Part shown: positions 1 to 12,564 of the stretch, in pieces
How positions within the stretch are numbered: the first letter of the stretch is position 1
How the letters are laid out: each line of letters begins with the position of its first letter
Source of the DNA: Hemicentrotus pulcherrimus
Taxonomy: Eukaryota > Echinodermata > Echinoidea > Camarodonta > Strongylocentrotidae
Direction of reading: 5' to 3'
Assembly (NCBI GenBank): GCA_003118195.1
Contig: BEXV01000327.1
Coordinates: 71,506-135,505 of the forward strand
Length of the DNA stretch: 64,000 bases
Made by a program: the position numbers and the translations under genes
The notes under the pieces: model-generated
Told to the model about the DNA's origin: nothing
The model's database searches: none
The model's input: the letters and a program-made list of their open reading frames with translations, nothing else

Positions 1-19
1 CCCCCCCCCCCCCCCCCCC
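1..19. repeat. poly-C run at the window edge
   Basis: The window opens with nineteen C residues. Similar C or G homopolymers of 9-13 bases recur at 5009-5019, 22915-22924, 30019-30031, 35611-35621, 39112-39122 and 60346-60355. They are low-complexity tracts with no coding content. Confidence 0.8.
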
Positions 20-145
20 TCGCTGCCCATTAAATGTTGATATATTTTTGGATAGGTCCGGAAAGGTGAACATCATGGATAGATTTTCAAATGTGATACT
101 TTATTTTGCCATCTTGATCTTGACTTCGATTCAGAGGTCGGTGGT

Positions 146-190
146 GTCATGTGACCACAGTTTTCTGAGTCACATGACATGTCATGTGAC
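146..190. promoter_or_regulatory. Cluster of three M-box/CLEAR-like E-boxes upstream of gene 1
   Basis: GTCATGTGAC occurs at 146-155 and 181-190, and its complement GTCACATGAC at 169-178. The last two copies, with two central bases, form a perfect 22-bp palindrome at 169-190. The core TCATGTGA is the M-box type of E-box bound by MiT/TFE bHLH-zip factors and differs by one base from the CLEAR consensus GTCACGTGAC. The cluster lies 135-180 bases before the gene 1 start codon, a plausible proximal promoter position. The motif and palindrome are seen directly; factor identity and function are inferred. Confidence 0.5.
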
Positions 191-324
191 CCGCGTTGCA
201 CAACACTGGTTGTTTACGTTTGGTGAATCTGACCCCGCTCGCATTCTGCTCATTTTGTCACTAGATATCGTTGCTTGTAGTCATTCTACCAGTTATATCC
301 AGACGTCAGACTACTGAAGAGAAA

Positions 325-3300
325 ATGAAGAACCTCTTATTTGTGAGCATATTTTGTGCAATGGTCGCTATCGGGACTGCACATCTGTGTATGTTGAGTC
401 CTCCACAGCGCGGCTCGATGATGAATATCAACAAACCAGGTTGGAAATATTCTCATATTTTTAGATAGGCAAGCAATAGACATAGAGTTTATGCCTATGT
501 GTGCTGTTGAGTTTTGTAGATCATGTATGTATGGCATGCCAATTTACGATTATGATTATCTCGATACGTATACTTGATAACTGGTGGAGTTCATGATAGT
601 GATTAGTAGATCTAGATCTATATAAATTGAAGTGAATAGGCAGACAACTTTCTTGATTAATAAACAGAATTGAAGAAGACATTAATTTAGGGAATTTAAT
701 CACCTAAATGAAAGAAATAGAAAAAGGGTTTCTCTCCTACCTTGTCTCGTAGATACACCAGTTGAGTACCTTCTTCTTCTTCTTCTTCTTCTTGGCTTGA
801 CTTCCTCCAGTTTGGAGAACTGCAATTGGTGCATGCAGGTGTTGGTAATATATATTATATCACCAGTAGTAGTTCAAATATTGCACATATCACCCATAGA
901 AAGAATATTTAAAACCATGCACAAAGTAATGACGCTTCTTTGTGAATTTAATTAAGGAAGAAGAAACTTATAATCTCTATAAAGTAATAAGGCCTCAGAA
1001 CCGAGTAGAGAAACAGCGGAGAAATAGGATAAGAATTTAGATGAAGCTGAATTAGCTTTGCTGTAGATCGACTAGACTCTCTAGAATTCGGGTGCTTTAT
1101 ATGAACAGCTCAGGAGAAGTGAGGAGAGAAGGTGTGGCAAGCAAGTGTAATGTGCCTGTGTACTATACCAGTACATTAAGTGGTTGCACATCCCAACCCA
1201 TAGGGTGTGGAATGTGCTTGCCAGAATAAGTATGTGTGGCACTCTAGTAATGTAACAGGTTTCACTATAGAAATGAGTGGCAATGGAATAAAAGGCTAGA
1301 CTTCAAGCCATACAATAAAGACAAGACAATAGTATATACAAATGCAAAGTTCTCCTAAGGTCAAGTCACTACAGGCCTAAACTAAATCTAAAGGGGTGGT
1401 ATTCTCATAAGTTAAGCCGGGACTAAGTCTAGACTAAACAAGAATTTTAGTTCACAATTCTATGGAATGCTATGTTCCATTTTCCTCCTGCAATATTCAT
1501 GACAAAGATTATCTACCAAAGAGTTTGTTGAAATTCATTTCATACTCATATTATCTTTTTCTTTCTAGATGGTAGTTTCATTGCAATTTTTTTTTTTTTT
1601 TTGTGGACACTCTTCATTGCAAGATTAAATTACTCTGTACATGGTAAATGAATTGACAACAGGCATTCCATAAAAGTTTGGACTAAGTTAAGCCAGGCTT
1701 AACTTAGCACACGCTATCGGAATACCACCCAAGATGTTTAACAGAAATCGGTTTCCATTCCATAAAATAACAAATTTTAGAAAATCGTGCAAAATATAAA
1801 TTTTAAGATTATCATTGGATTTAGCTAAAGTATTAATGAGAGTGAAATGAAAGAAATTATCGCTGTACAGAATTTGAAAAAAAAATGAAAGATGAACTAA
1901 TCTGTATTTCTTTTTTCTTTTTATGTGAAGCATCTCCGGACTGCGCACTGCTGCCAGAGCCATGTGGAGGTCGTAATGCTAGTACCGGAACTACTCTCGC
2001 TATCAAGTAAGTCGGGATTAATCAAGTACAAATTGAAAAACTGGAAAAATACAATGGAATGAACTACACATTTTGAGTCTGGACCCCTACCCCCCCCTCC
2101 TAGAAATAAGGCTACTATTGAAAATGGAAAATAGACAAATGAAAAAAGAGATGTGAATTACTTTATCATTCTGTCACTGTGAGCCTGAAAGAGCTGATTA
2201 TAAAGCTGTCCCTCTTAAAATCTCTTTATCAATCTATTTTTTCCAGCTTAAACATTATGTAAATGTCAATAATGTGCTTTACGATTTACATGTAGGTCAA
2301 CTGTCAAATTAATGATATTTGATGATGATGGTGCAATTCTTTCATTCTAACCATATATCTTTATTCCTTTTATGTAGGGAGGGAAGCAGGTTTGTTGTAG
2401 CCTTCCAGAAAAACTTGGATCACTTTTATCCAAGTAACCCTGTAAGTAACTAATTTGAAATATGATTTACCTGTAGTGTTTTGAGATGTTACTGATATTC
2501 TGAAATTGATTCTTGCTCATGTCAATTTACATACTGGCAACCCTGCATTTGTAAGAAAATTATATGTTTATTTTGAGTAAACATGGCTTTGATTGTATGT
2601 TTTAATTGCGGAAAACTTACATCATAAACTTTCAGGCCAATGGTATTTGATTTACCTGATGCCATTAAAACATTATAGTTGTATATGTATGTTAACAAAC
2701 TTTTGAAGTTATATTGGTCTACTGACCTTTGTTTTGGTGACAATGTAAACAAGCGGGTGAAGTGCATGTCATTCTGAATGACCTTTATCTGATTAATTGA
2801 TGTATTATCAGGTAGCTAACTTCAATAACACGATTATGTCCAAAGCATTGTTAGTGCTGCATGACAAAATAAATGGGAATGGTGTATGTATCTCTACAAT
2901 GCAACCAACTCTCAAAATTGTGAAAAAGCGGCAATATACCTGTAGATTATTTCTAAAATGAATACAAAATTACATATCAATGAAAAGCTGAATGAACATT
3001 CAATAGAAATAAATGTATAAAGAATTTTAAAAAACTGTCCTTTCAGTATTCCACTAAAGCAAATTAAAACCTCATTTTCCGCACCCCTCCAAATTACAGG
3101 TTTGAATCTTCCATTAGTTGACAAAAGGATTAAATGATGGACTTAATTGACAGATTTTTTGATATTTCGTTTTGAATATTAAACCAACAGGGAAGCTTCA
3201 AGATTTCGTTGAGTTTTGATGAAGAGAAGACTTTTCAGCTCTTGCAGTATCTTCCCGACACCACTGACCCATCCCTCACTCTCTACTACATGAATGTCAC

Positions 3301-4757
3301 TATGCCTACTACGTGAGTATACATGAATGCCAAAGTCAGTGCCACTTATAAAAAGGGAAGTCCAACCTGATATCAAGTTGGTTTTGGTAGAGGCAGAATA
3401 ATGAGAGAAACATGCCTGTGAAAATTTAAGCAAAAAAAAAAGATTAAAATTAAATAGTTAGGAATTTATTAAGATGCGATCAATCAAACACAAATTAGCA
3501 ACTCTTTAACGTATAGCACGAGCTCCCCTCCTTTGTACTCCTGCCCTGTACTGAAATAGTTCAAAAATTTATATTTTCACTAAAGAAATTTTTGGTTAAA
3601 ATACATTCACCCTAAATATATTTAATGCAAATATGTTTTTATACAAGCCCTGTATGAAACAAATCTTTTCCGTCATCAATTACCAGTACTAAGAAAATAA
3701 ACTTGGTTTATGAAATTATCTGTACAGACCAAATTGAGAAGGACCTCGCAAGATATTACATCACAGTGTCAATTTGTGTTTCACTGATGGCAACTTTCAA
3801 ATTTCACAAATTTAATTTTTTTATAGTTTTTACATGTGCCTGTTACCGTATGCTTTAAGAATGTTCCTGGCTAGAAGATGAAGTGTCAGTTCTCCTGCTA
3901 TATAGGATTTTGTGCACCGGGGTATGTTGTAGTATTCTTGATAAAAAAAAGAATGAGAGAAAGAGTGACAAAATAGCATACTTTGTACTTGTTTGGACTC
4001 TTTGCCTACACTTCACAGTGCAACGTATCACAGATTTGAATACATTTGCTAGTTCAAATGCATGCTGAACATTTGACAGTTTGTTTACACTGCTTCACAG
4101 ACTGAAAAACATATTTTACATGTTTTTAAAGCATTTATTTTGTTGTCTTTTATCTTTTCTTTCAGGCCACTGAATAAGCCAGGGACATTGAGGGTAAGAA
4201 AAACAGGTTTGATACACCAAAAAAGTGATTTGAAATAATACAGCGTGTTGCCAGTTAAAGCCCGCTGCACTACTTAAAGCTACTGGGGCCCTCTATAAAG
4301 CAAAGGTTTCCTAAGTGGTGACCGTTGGTCCCCCATGGTTTCCCTTTTTTATGTTAATTGAGAGCTGATTTGATGAGATAACCACCTGTCAGTGACTATG
4401 CAGCGAGGTCTAATCCCTCCTGGCCAAACTAGGCTTTTAGACACTTTAATGATTTGTTACATATAAATCACTCTTATTCAAGGACGGCACAACATACTGC
4501 ATAGGAAATAGACTCAAAACTTTGTGTGCTTTGTGCACTTTATGCTCATGTATAATGTGTCATTCCTAGCATTCTGGATCAAAATATAATGCAAAAAACA
4601 TCACTAAAAGGAGACACAGTACTGCTATGGGTGAAAAAGATGTCCAACTCTTTATTTCCTTTCATCTTATTTCTTTGCATTCCAGATTGCTTATGTAACG
4701 CAGAACCCAGAAGCTCCAGCCGTATTCTACCAGTGCAGTGATATCATGCTCTACTAA
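325..4757 (+). CDS. Secreted BIM1/X325-like copper-binding protein (six exons, 158 aa)
   Basis: Exons: 325-439, 1931-2006, 2378-2441, 3191-3312, 4166-4193 and 4686-4757. All introns are GT/AG, with phases 1, 2, 0, 2, 0; the sum is 477 bases including the stop. Residues 1-19 form a signal peptide ending in Ala, so mature residue 1 would be His20, as a histidine brace needs. Then come SPPQRG (25-30), DC (42-43), PCGG (49-52), NLDHF with His79, and YQCSDI (150-155). His20 and His79 are the likely brace and Asp154 the likely third ligand, by analogy with fungal Bim1/X325 proteins. Those have an LPMO-like fold but are linked to copper uptake rather than polysaccharide oxidation. Mature cysteines 22, 43, 50 and 152 allow two disulfides; NAS (54-56) and NVT (120-122) are N-glycosylation sequons. 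There is no C-terminal hydrophobic tail, so it should be secreted and not GPI-anchored. Family assignment is from remembered motifs, not a search. Confidence 0.82.
771..793. repeat. (TTC)n microsatellite in intron 1 of gene 1
   Basis: About seven perfect TTC repeats. They are followed by a pyrimidine-rich stretch and CAG at about 801-803, which resembles a splice acceptor, but no reading frame compatible with the neighbouring exons follows. Confidence 0.8.
1394..1730. mobile_element. MITE-like element with GGGTGGTATTC terminal inverted repeats
   Basis: The left end reads GGGTGGTATTC, then TAAGTTAAGCC and GGACTAAGTC. The right end, reversed, reads GGGTGGTATTC, then CTAAGTTAAGCC, GCTTAACTTAGTCC and TATGGAATGC, which matches TATGGAATGC inside the left half (about 1462-1471). 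The imperfect terminal repeats therefore extend about 70-90 bp in a 337-bp element with no coding capacity. It sits in intron 1 of gene 1. No clear target-site duplication was found, so the superfamily is not assigned. Confidence 0.7.
4259..4437 (+). mobile_element. TTAA-flanked MITE, copy 1 (intron 5 of gene 1)
   Basis: The left flank is TTAA (4255-4258), followed by AGCCCGCTGCACTACTTAAAGC. The body shares ATGTTAATTGAGAGCTGATT and GGTCTAATCCCTCC with copies at 14757, 18759, 25631 and 46024. The right end (AGGCTTTTAG) has lost its TTAA. It lies in the last intron of gene 1, orientation defined by this copy. Confidence 0.75.
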
Positions 4758-5002
4758 TGGAGAGGGGTCTTATACCCATTCAAATTGGCAACACCTTTTG
4801 TTGAACACCCCTTTGTTGAATATATATATGTGTCCCACATATTTACATCTCTTAACCTGGATCTTCAACTTGTTAAATATTCTGAAATATGTATCTCCAG
4901 ATGTTCCAACCGACCTGTATATTTCAATAGGTGTACATATGTATGTTTCAACTACACAGTATGTTTTAAAACTCTATGTTCTAAGAACCCTAAGCAGGGG
5001 GC

Positions 5003-5060
5003 AGATCTAGGGGGGGGGGGTCATATGGGTCTGAGCCCTTGTCCCCCTCCCCCATTCGTT
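5003..5060. repeat. Poly-G/poly-C dispersed repeat fragment
   Basis: CAGATCTAGG runs into a G tract and, after a short spacer, a C-rich tract. A similar C-rich fragment is at 35757-35830. Short G/C-tract repeats of this kind are common in echinoderm and other marine invertebrate genomes; this is recalled, not searched. Confidence 0.4.
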
Positions 5061-5597
5061 CCACCAATTGTATGTCCTACATTCCAAGTGTATTCTATAA
5101 CCCTACATACGTGTATATTGTATGTTCCAACTATTGTATTATCCAGTATAAGCCTAAACATATACCAACACCAGTATGATGTACATGTATATTGTGTTGT
5201 ATGTCACATATGTAAATGCCTCAATGTTTCAACACATAATTAATGTTTCAATTGTTTCAGGATAGAATGGTGGCAATACAATAATCAGTTGGCAATCAAG
5301 CACGGTGTGTCTTTCAATTAGAAAAAGATAAGATAATTATATAAGTAGGTATTAGATAGGTATATTTTCAACAAAATACATGTATTGTGTACTTACAGGG
5401 TTATAGAAATATGGTAGGCTTACGGTTGCACCATGTGAGAGGGGGAGGCGGAATGGAGAGATGTGAAAAGGACTGTCTGTAATCTTTCTTTCTTGAGTGT
5501 GTGTATATAGTCTTGAAAAAGTCTGTTGATTATCTTTCTTGAGCTTATAGTCCTAAGTAGAACCATAGCGCCGGTTGGAGAGGATGGGTAGTAGAAG

Positions 5598-5640
5598 TGG
5601 CTCGACGTTTCAAACAGGTTGACTATCCCTCATCAGGAGT
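5598..5640 (-). other. CTGATGAG...GAAACGTC motif, hammerhead-ribozyme-like, probably from a retroelement
   Basis: On the minus strand CTGATGAGGG is followed 14 bases later by GAAACGTCGAGCC. CTGATGA and GAAA are the conserved halves of the hammerhead core, and this pairing is typical of the ends of Penelope-like elements in marine invertebrates. The intervening helix II (AGG...CCT) does not abut GAAA as required, and no clean stem III is visible. It is therefore best read as a degenerate ribozyme or a retroelement 3' end. No reverse transcriptase or endonuclease is nearby. Confidence 0.35.
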
Positions 5641-5764
5641 CGAAGTCGAAGTTATAGAAGTTTCATCATTTGTATCCTACTTGTGCACAAACTTTAAAAT
5701 GCAGGGATTTTATGTGAGAAATAAGTTTTACAAAAGTGATATATCAAATTTTTCTAGATTGAAT

Positions 5765-5850
5765 AATATGTTATTTTTATGTCTTCCAAGCACAAAGTTA
5801 TTAAATGATATGTTATTGTTACATGTATGTCTTCCAAGCACAAAGTTATG
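5765..5850. repeat. Short tandem duplication (about 60 bp)
   Basis: ATGTTATT...ATGTCTTCCAAGCACAAAGTTAT occurs twice head to tail. A simple local duplication with no coding meaning. Confidence 0.7.
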
Positions 5851-8800
5851 CCTACAATTTTTAGTAAATCATGTGCAATAGTTCAAACATGGTAAACGTA
5901 CTTCTCTTCACATAATCAATGGCATGGGTCTTTATGTAGATTTGTATAGACATGTAATAGGACATTGCAGTATATTAGAGTGTAAAGAAAAACTTGTTAA
6001 TATGTCTTGATAGAAATAGATGATTGAAATAAGCAGTAGAATATTGAATTCAACTTCAATTGTTTTTCTTAAAAGCAGGGCATTTTACTGACATCGATAC
6101 CACTGTTGTAATGTATTTTCAATTGCACCAACTTTCAGTAGAGGAGTACATAGAGCGATTACCGGTCCCTGTACCAAAGCATCATCGATCACGCACGCGT
6201 CATCAGTTGGTGATGCATTATGGGACATAGCTTTTGACACATTTTGAGCAGCAGATGGCAGTAATTCCGAAGTGGTGTAGGTAGAATACCCGGTTTTTCT
6301 AAAAAATGATACGTGAGGTCAACAAAACTGCATGTATTTCATTCAATAATCACTGTTAATATATCTCTGTCCTACAAAATATGGATTTGAAAATATTGAA
6401 GTCCTTTATGAAGGAATTTTAATGCAAAATTGAAAGTGAAACTTATCTGTCTTCACTTTGTAGTATAGAGATAGCTCCTCCCTAGTGAACTAAAGAACCT
6501 GTAAATTTGTTAAACATTGTAGGGTAAGGTACGGTAATACCAAATTATTTGAATGTTTTTATCCAAGTTTTAAATTCTATTTCTATTTTGTGTTAATGTT
6601 ATACAGAACAGCATGATTTGAGTACTTAGTATGAAGCAGACCACCTCTAGATTTTTTATAATTGTATGATCTCCCTATGTCAGTCCTTTGCACAACGTTG
6701 CTGAAGATTTGGTCAAGATCTTGACATGCCCATAGATTACTATACAGAACAGCCTCCAGGTATTATGGTAAGGTTGTGTAAAAAAGTGCGAGAATGGTAA
6801 TTTGGATAGTGTGTTCCTAATGTCAGTGAGTTTCTAAATTGGCCATGTAAAGTCTTGATGTGTCTTTAGAAAGATTCTTTTTACATGATTTATCGGTGTC
6901 ACATCATTTCAATACACACCCGCCTGTTTCATTATGTAAATATTCCTTGCAAATAATGGACATGTGATGGATGTTCCTTACGTTTGAAATGATGTTGTTA
7001 AGAAAAGATTTCTTGAAGACTAGCTTTTTATGTGAAACTGAAATAATGTTTATAATGCAGTTAAAAACTGAAAAATTTAATAATTATTTTGCTTTTTCTT
7101 TCAAATTATGCTATTTAGAAAAGACGTCTTATAGACAAGCTTTTATATGAAACTGAACTAATACCGAGATGTTAAAACAGAAGTAAACTGAAATATTTTT
7201 AGAAACTTTTCAATAATGACAAGTTAATGCATAAAACCATCTTCAAACATGTATCCCCCCAAACAGGTCAAAGGTCAGGTGTGATAGAAATTTATTTTCA
7301 ATCAGCAATGCACTAATTAATTTGAGACTGCTTGAACAATGACTCCTTTTAATTTATACACTTTGTGATCATGTTGATTGTAAATGGAAGACATATTTGA
7401 TTCAATTCAAATGGTCTAATAGGCACGTGTCTATGTATTATATTTGGATTTGGATAACTTTTAACTCATTTTTTCATTACAAGAATATATGTGTGAAGAT
7501 GTATTTAAATGAATTTCAAATTTAAATGGAAATATATTGATAATAGATCATGTGAGATAAAATGTCTGATTATATTAAATAAATGAATTATTTTCAAAGA
7601 TGAATCAATTTTTTTTAAAGAAATGTGCAAATGGATGCAACTCAATATCCTAACATGTACATGTATATGAATAAAGCACTGACATTATTGCAGTAAAATT
7701 AACTTTTATTCATGTTTATGTTAAATTATTCATGATCATACTTTTTAATGATTTATTCCTTTAATTCTAAAATTTCATAACCTGTATTTTGTTATAGCGG
7801 ACTCAGATGGGCATTGTCCTTATAACCTCTGATGTATGGAACACCAAATGGCACTCACCATTAACTTTACAAATGACTATCATTCTGTCACAAAATGGAT
7901 ATCATACCATGATTTGTATGTTGTGTTTATAGTTACAGAAGGGTGGTAGTATGTTGTTAAGAGTTTGATGTTAGGTGCTTCATGAAATATAGTCAAGTAA
8001 CTCGACCCACAATAGGTTTAATGCAAATTGTCGGCTGCTAGCAAGAAGGTCATAAGACCGACCTATGAATTGGTAATGGCAGTAAGAGCTTTCTTGCGGG
8101 CAACCAACAACTAAAAATGGAAAATCCATTCCAGTTCTTTAAAACAGTTCATGTTTTTTTTCTTTTGGTCTTTATCTTTATGCTCATCATGAAAATTTCT
8201 CAATGACATTTATCTTGTACTCACAAAGAAAGACTGGACAACAAAAGTTATTTCCTTGGTATTGTGCATAGTAAGTGCTTTTATTAGCAACACCAATCAA
8301 TGTATGTATGTATACACAATCTGTGTAATATTCCCTGTAAGTGCATCTATCACCTACTCACACAAAATATTCTCTCGTCTCTTATCAAAATAAGTGAAAA
8401 AGTGGAAAATATATGCAATCTATGCACACATTTGACACAAATATATAGACTTTTGATATAGTTCTTACAATATATATTTAATAATGAACGATACATCATT
8501 ACAGTTATAAATACATTATGATACAAAACTAAGCTTGACAGAATATTACCTATCGATGAGTCGATGCATGATTTGATGATTTTGTTCGAAAATCAAACAG
8601 AAATGTACAGCTAATAGATGCCTTGATCATGCTGAGATCTTGTCATACTTAAATTCATGGTCTGCGGACTGGAACTGTTACTGTTTCTCAAAATGAAACA
8701 GATAAATATGTTGAATGAGAGACAAACATATGAAAAAAAGAAATAGAAAGAGACACTAGAAGAGCCAAACAACAAAAGAGACGTGAATAGAGAAAAGGGC

Positions 8801-11800
8801 AAAAAACACAAGAGAATACAGAAAGATTACAGAACGAAAATAAGAGTGAGAGAGAGANGGTAATGATAAATGTGCATATTCTTTTTTTCATTTAAATTCA
8901 ATTTGTGTGCTACATTAACATATACACTTCGACATGACTAAATCTTCAAGCAGTTTGGACCCAATATATAATATTCTTCTTTTCACCCTATTGCAAGTCG
9001 TTTTAACCATTCCTATTATCCCACAAGGCAACAACCATCCCTTATTTGGTCAAGATGATCAAAAGGAGGTAAAAAATGTAATGATTATGATTTACTTGTG
9101 CTAGTACAGCTGTGCTTAAGATCTTTTGAAAGAGCATCATATAGAAATGAGACGTTTGCAGCCACCCGTTTCCAATAAAAGAGAGTTCCAATCTAAATCA
9201 ATTATATGTTGATGAATCAATCTCAAGCAAATTATATCACAGTAGATTTGCAAATAATGAAACAAAGTTTGGTAGCAAGATAAAACTGGAAAGATGTTTA
9301 TAGTATAGACAAAAGTATAAAGACTTGAATATAGGAGAAAAAATGAGATAGCAACAGTTTGGTATCATCTTAGATAAATCATAAATCATAACTTTCTTCA
9401 GAACATTTTTAACATCCATGGTCACTTTTTTAGCAACATGTTTCCAATATTGGTGCATAAATTACATGACAAATTAATTTACGTCTGCCAAAGCAGGTGT
9501 TAAAATCTATTCTACCTGATTACTAGGTCATAATTTTTGAAGAATCAATGGGGCCATTCATTGAATATATTTTAAACTGGTAAACGTTTATCTCATCTAG
9601 GTAGAATGTGTTCATTACATACCAAATGGGTATCTAAATGTAACAGGTAATGGTTTCCAACAAACATATCACACATTTTGATCAATTATTAGCATACATT
9701 GACAATAAATGACTACGGTAAGTAGTCTGCGTCGCCTAAACGGTACTACTCTACAAGTACAAAAACAAAAAATTGAATGGCAATGTCTATCAAAGCACTC
9801 TGTATTCATTCATTCTGACATTCAAACTTGCATTTTCTCCCTGACATATCACTTTAGACTGAATATAAGCTACACACTATCACATTCATCATTATTACTT
9901 CTCAATGAGTTGTTCAAATCTTGGGCAGTTGGAATTTGTTCTGAGTGACATATACAATGTCATGTACATATATATACAATTGTAATCTACAAGGCCTGTT
10001 CACACCAACCTACATGTATTCAACCTGCACACAGTTAATATATCAAACATATCTACACACACATGTACAACATATATCTGTACAATGCATCCATTTTTTG
10101 CAAGTCAGCTCCAAAGTTCAACTTCATAATAGGTATGTACACTATTCTACACCATCCAACATATCTCCTTTTAACATCATCCATATAAACTCTATAGTAC
10201 TGAGTGCAAAACAGGATGATATTCTACCACAATATTCACATTTTTTGTTTGTTACAGGGTTGTGTATAGCCATCCTTGCCCATGGTAAAAACACTTACAT
10301 ATTGCTGAAAGCTGTACACAATTTTAGTGTTGAAAATATTTCTTTCTTCCCTTCTACAACCTATTGAGAAATGTAAATTCACAAGTTCTGCATAATCTGT
10401 TTACTAAAAATAGCAAAAAAAGAGCACCTTTTTGTTTTCACTACACTTAAACACCAACGTAGGAGCAATACAGATACTATTATCCTTATAAGTGCATCTG
10501 CTATCCCTCTACTTTGAGAAACATCCAATGCCATTTGTTTGCATAGCTATTTGATTCTGGTATCTAAATAAGAGCAATGACATTATCAATCTAATTCGTT
10601 AGCACCTGATTCTAAAATCAACTGTTTTTTTGGTACAGTTTTTACATTAAAGCTGCCACTCATCAAAAACATATTGAAAATATATAGTCATGAAATTTCA
10701 ATTAGAAAAGCGTTGCACCTGCTGATATTTTTTCCATCTCGACCTTGAGAGGTTTTATCAAAACAATTTTTTCTCCTCGAAAAGCTCCCTCTTTTTTTTT
10801 CTTTCTTGAAAGGTCAAAGGGTTATATAAGATAACACATGAAAAATAAACTGTCCTGATAATTATGATATGTACATGTAAAACAAGTATGCCTGCCAATA
10901 AACGATATACATAAGAGATTTTACTTCTGCAATCCTGTTTTCCTTATAACCCTAGAGAAAAAAAGTAACAAAGAGGAGAAATTTAAAAAGAAAAAGAAAA
11001 ACAAAGCAAAAAAAGAAATGTTTATACCAATCTGGATGGACTATTTTTGCACACTCCAGCCTCTAACAATGCCCTAAAGAAAAACCTAACAATCCTTAAC
11101 CACAATTTACAGCTGGCCTTAATGAAAGCATATGAGAAATTGCACTCCTCCTTTGCATGAGAATCACTCATCAAATGATGACCAAAAGCCTTACAGAATT
11201 GTCATTGCGTATCTTAAGGAGAGAAACACATGAAGTAACAAAAAAAAAGTATGTATATAATCACACACACCAAATTGTTGAGAAAATCATTACAAATCAA
11301 AGACTAAAATGAATTTTAAGCAGCACAATTGAAATCATATCAACACAATGATCATTACACGGTATAGAGTTGCAGTACACTTAATACAAGCAGCAGGTTT
11401 TAAAGGGCAAGAAAATACAAAGAGAATTAGAAATAAAATAAAGCAGCTAACAATCTTGTAAACATTCAGGTAAAGAAAATACATAGATCTGCAGATTTTT
11501 GTCCTTGAATGTTTTCACATAGCAGGATCTTAGGGAGTTTAGAGATGAAAATACAAACATTAATCAAATTAAAGCTGTAAAAAAAAAAGCTGAACAAAGG
11601 TTCGCTGCAATGAAGAATGTCCTTGGCTAAGCTACTACCTGTGCATCTGTTTGGTCTTACACATGTTAAATTCAGATTTGGTCTCTAACAATTAATTTGG
11701 TCTAAATCAAACATTATTGTTGAAGAAAGATTAAATGAAACAACACATACCTCCAACAAGCTCATAAACACAGACAAACCCCCCAACATAAATTCAATCA

Positions 11801-12564
11801 ATATCAAAGTGAATTTCATGTAGAAGTACATAGTACTTATATGTACATGCTGAGATCATGTATGATCATGCCATACCCTTTGCACATTTAAAAGGTGCAA
11901 TAGGCTGGACTTTTGTAACGCACCATCGATCGATTTCTAGAAATGCTAGTGACTCTCTCTCTGGAGAAGTTGAATGAATCGGTTTTTAATGATTTAGAAG
12001 CAGCAAAGAACAGCCACTGGAGTGGTATCAAACCACAGTTAAAAAAGGCTTCATCTGTAACCAAAATAGACAGATAAACATTTCCTAGACCTGCTCAATT
12101 ATACAGAATCGTTTGGGCAAAAATCAATTACATTCTTCAACAAAATGCATACAGCATTACAAAACAAGATGGACTCTTGCTCCATTGTCCCCTAAATATT
12201 TTTGTGCAGGAATGTTGCATAAGATGCTCACTCTTCTTATTTTTCACACAAGTTTGGATCTATTAGTAAGTACCACTTTAAACCATTGCACTAATTTTGC
12301 ATATGAACTCAAAATATGTGCGCAGAGTCGTAGCAAATGAGGAATTTAACCATTATCACTATCTTTTGCACACCAAAACACATCATAAAAACAAAATGTC
12401 TTGACAAAATTAGCTAGAGCAATGACTAATTAGCACAGTCATGACTGAATCTTGCATCCCAAGATAATTCTAGGCATACTTTTTCAAAAAGTAAGCAGGA
12501 CCCTCAAATTTTAACTGATGAAGGATCCTGTATACAAACACACTATTTGCACGATATATATCCT

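Noticed and set aside
5597..5881. 94-residue open frame starting MARRFKQVDYPSSG
   Set aside because: Its start lies in the hammerhead-like retroelement fragment and the rest is AT-rich, with a short tandem duplication.
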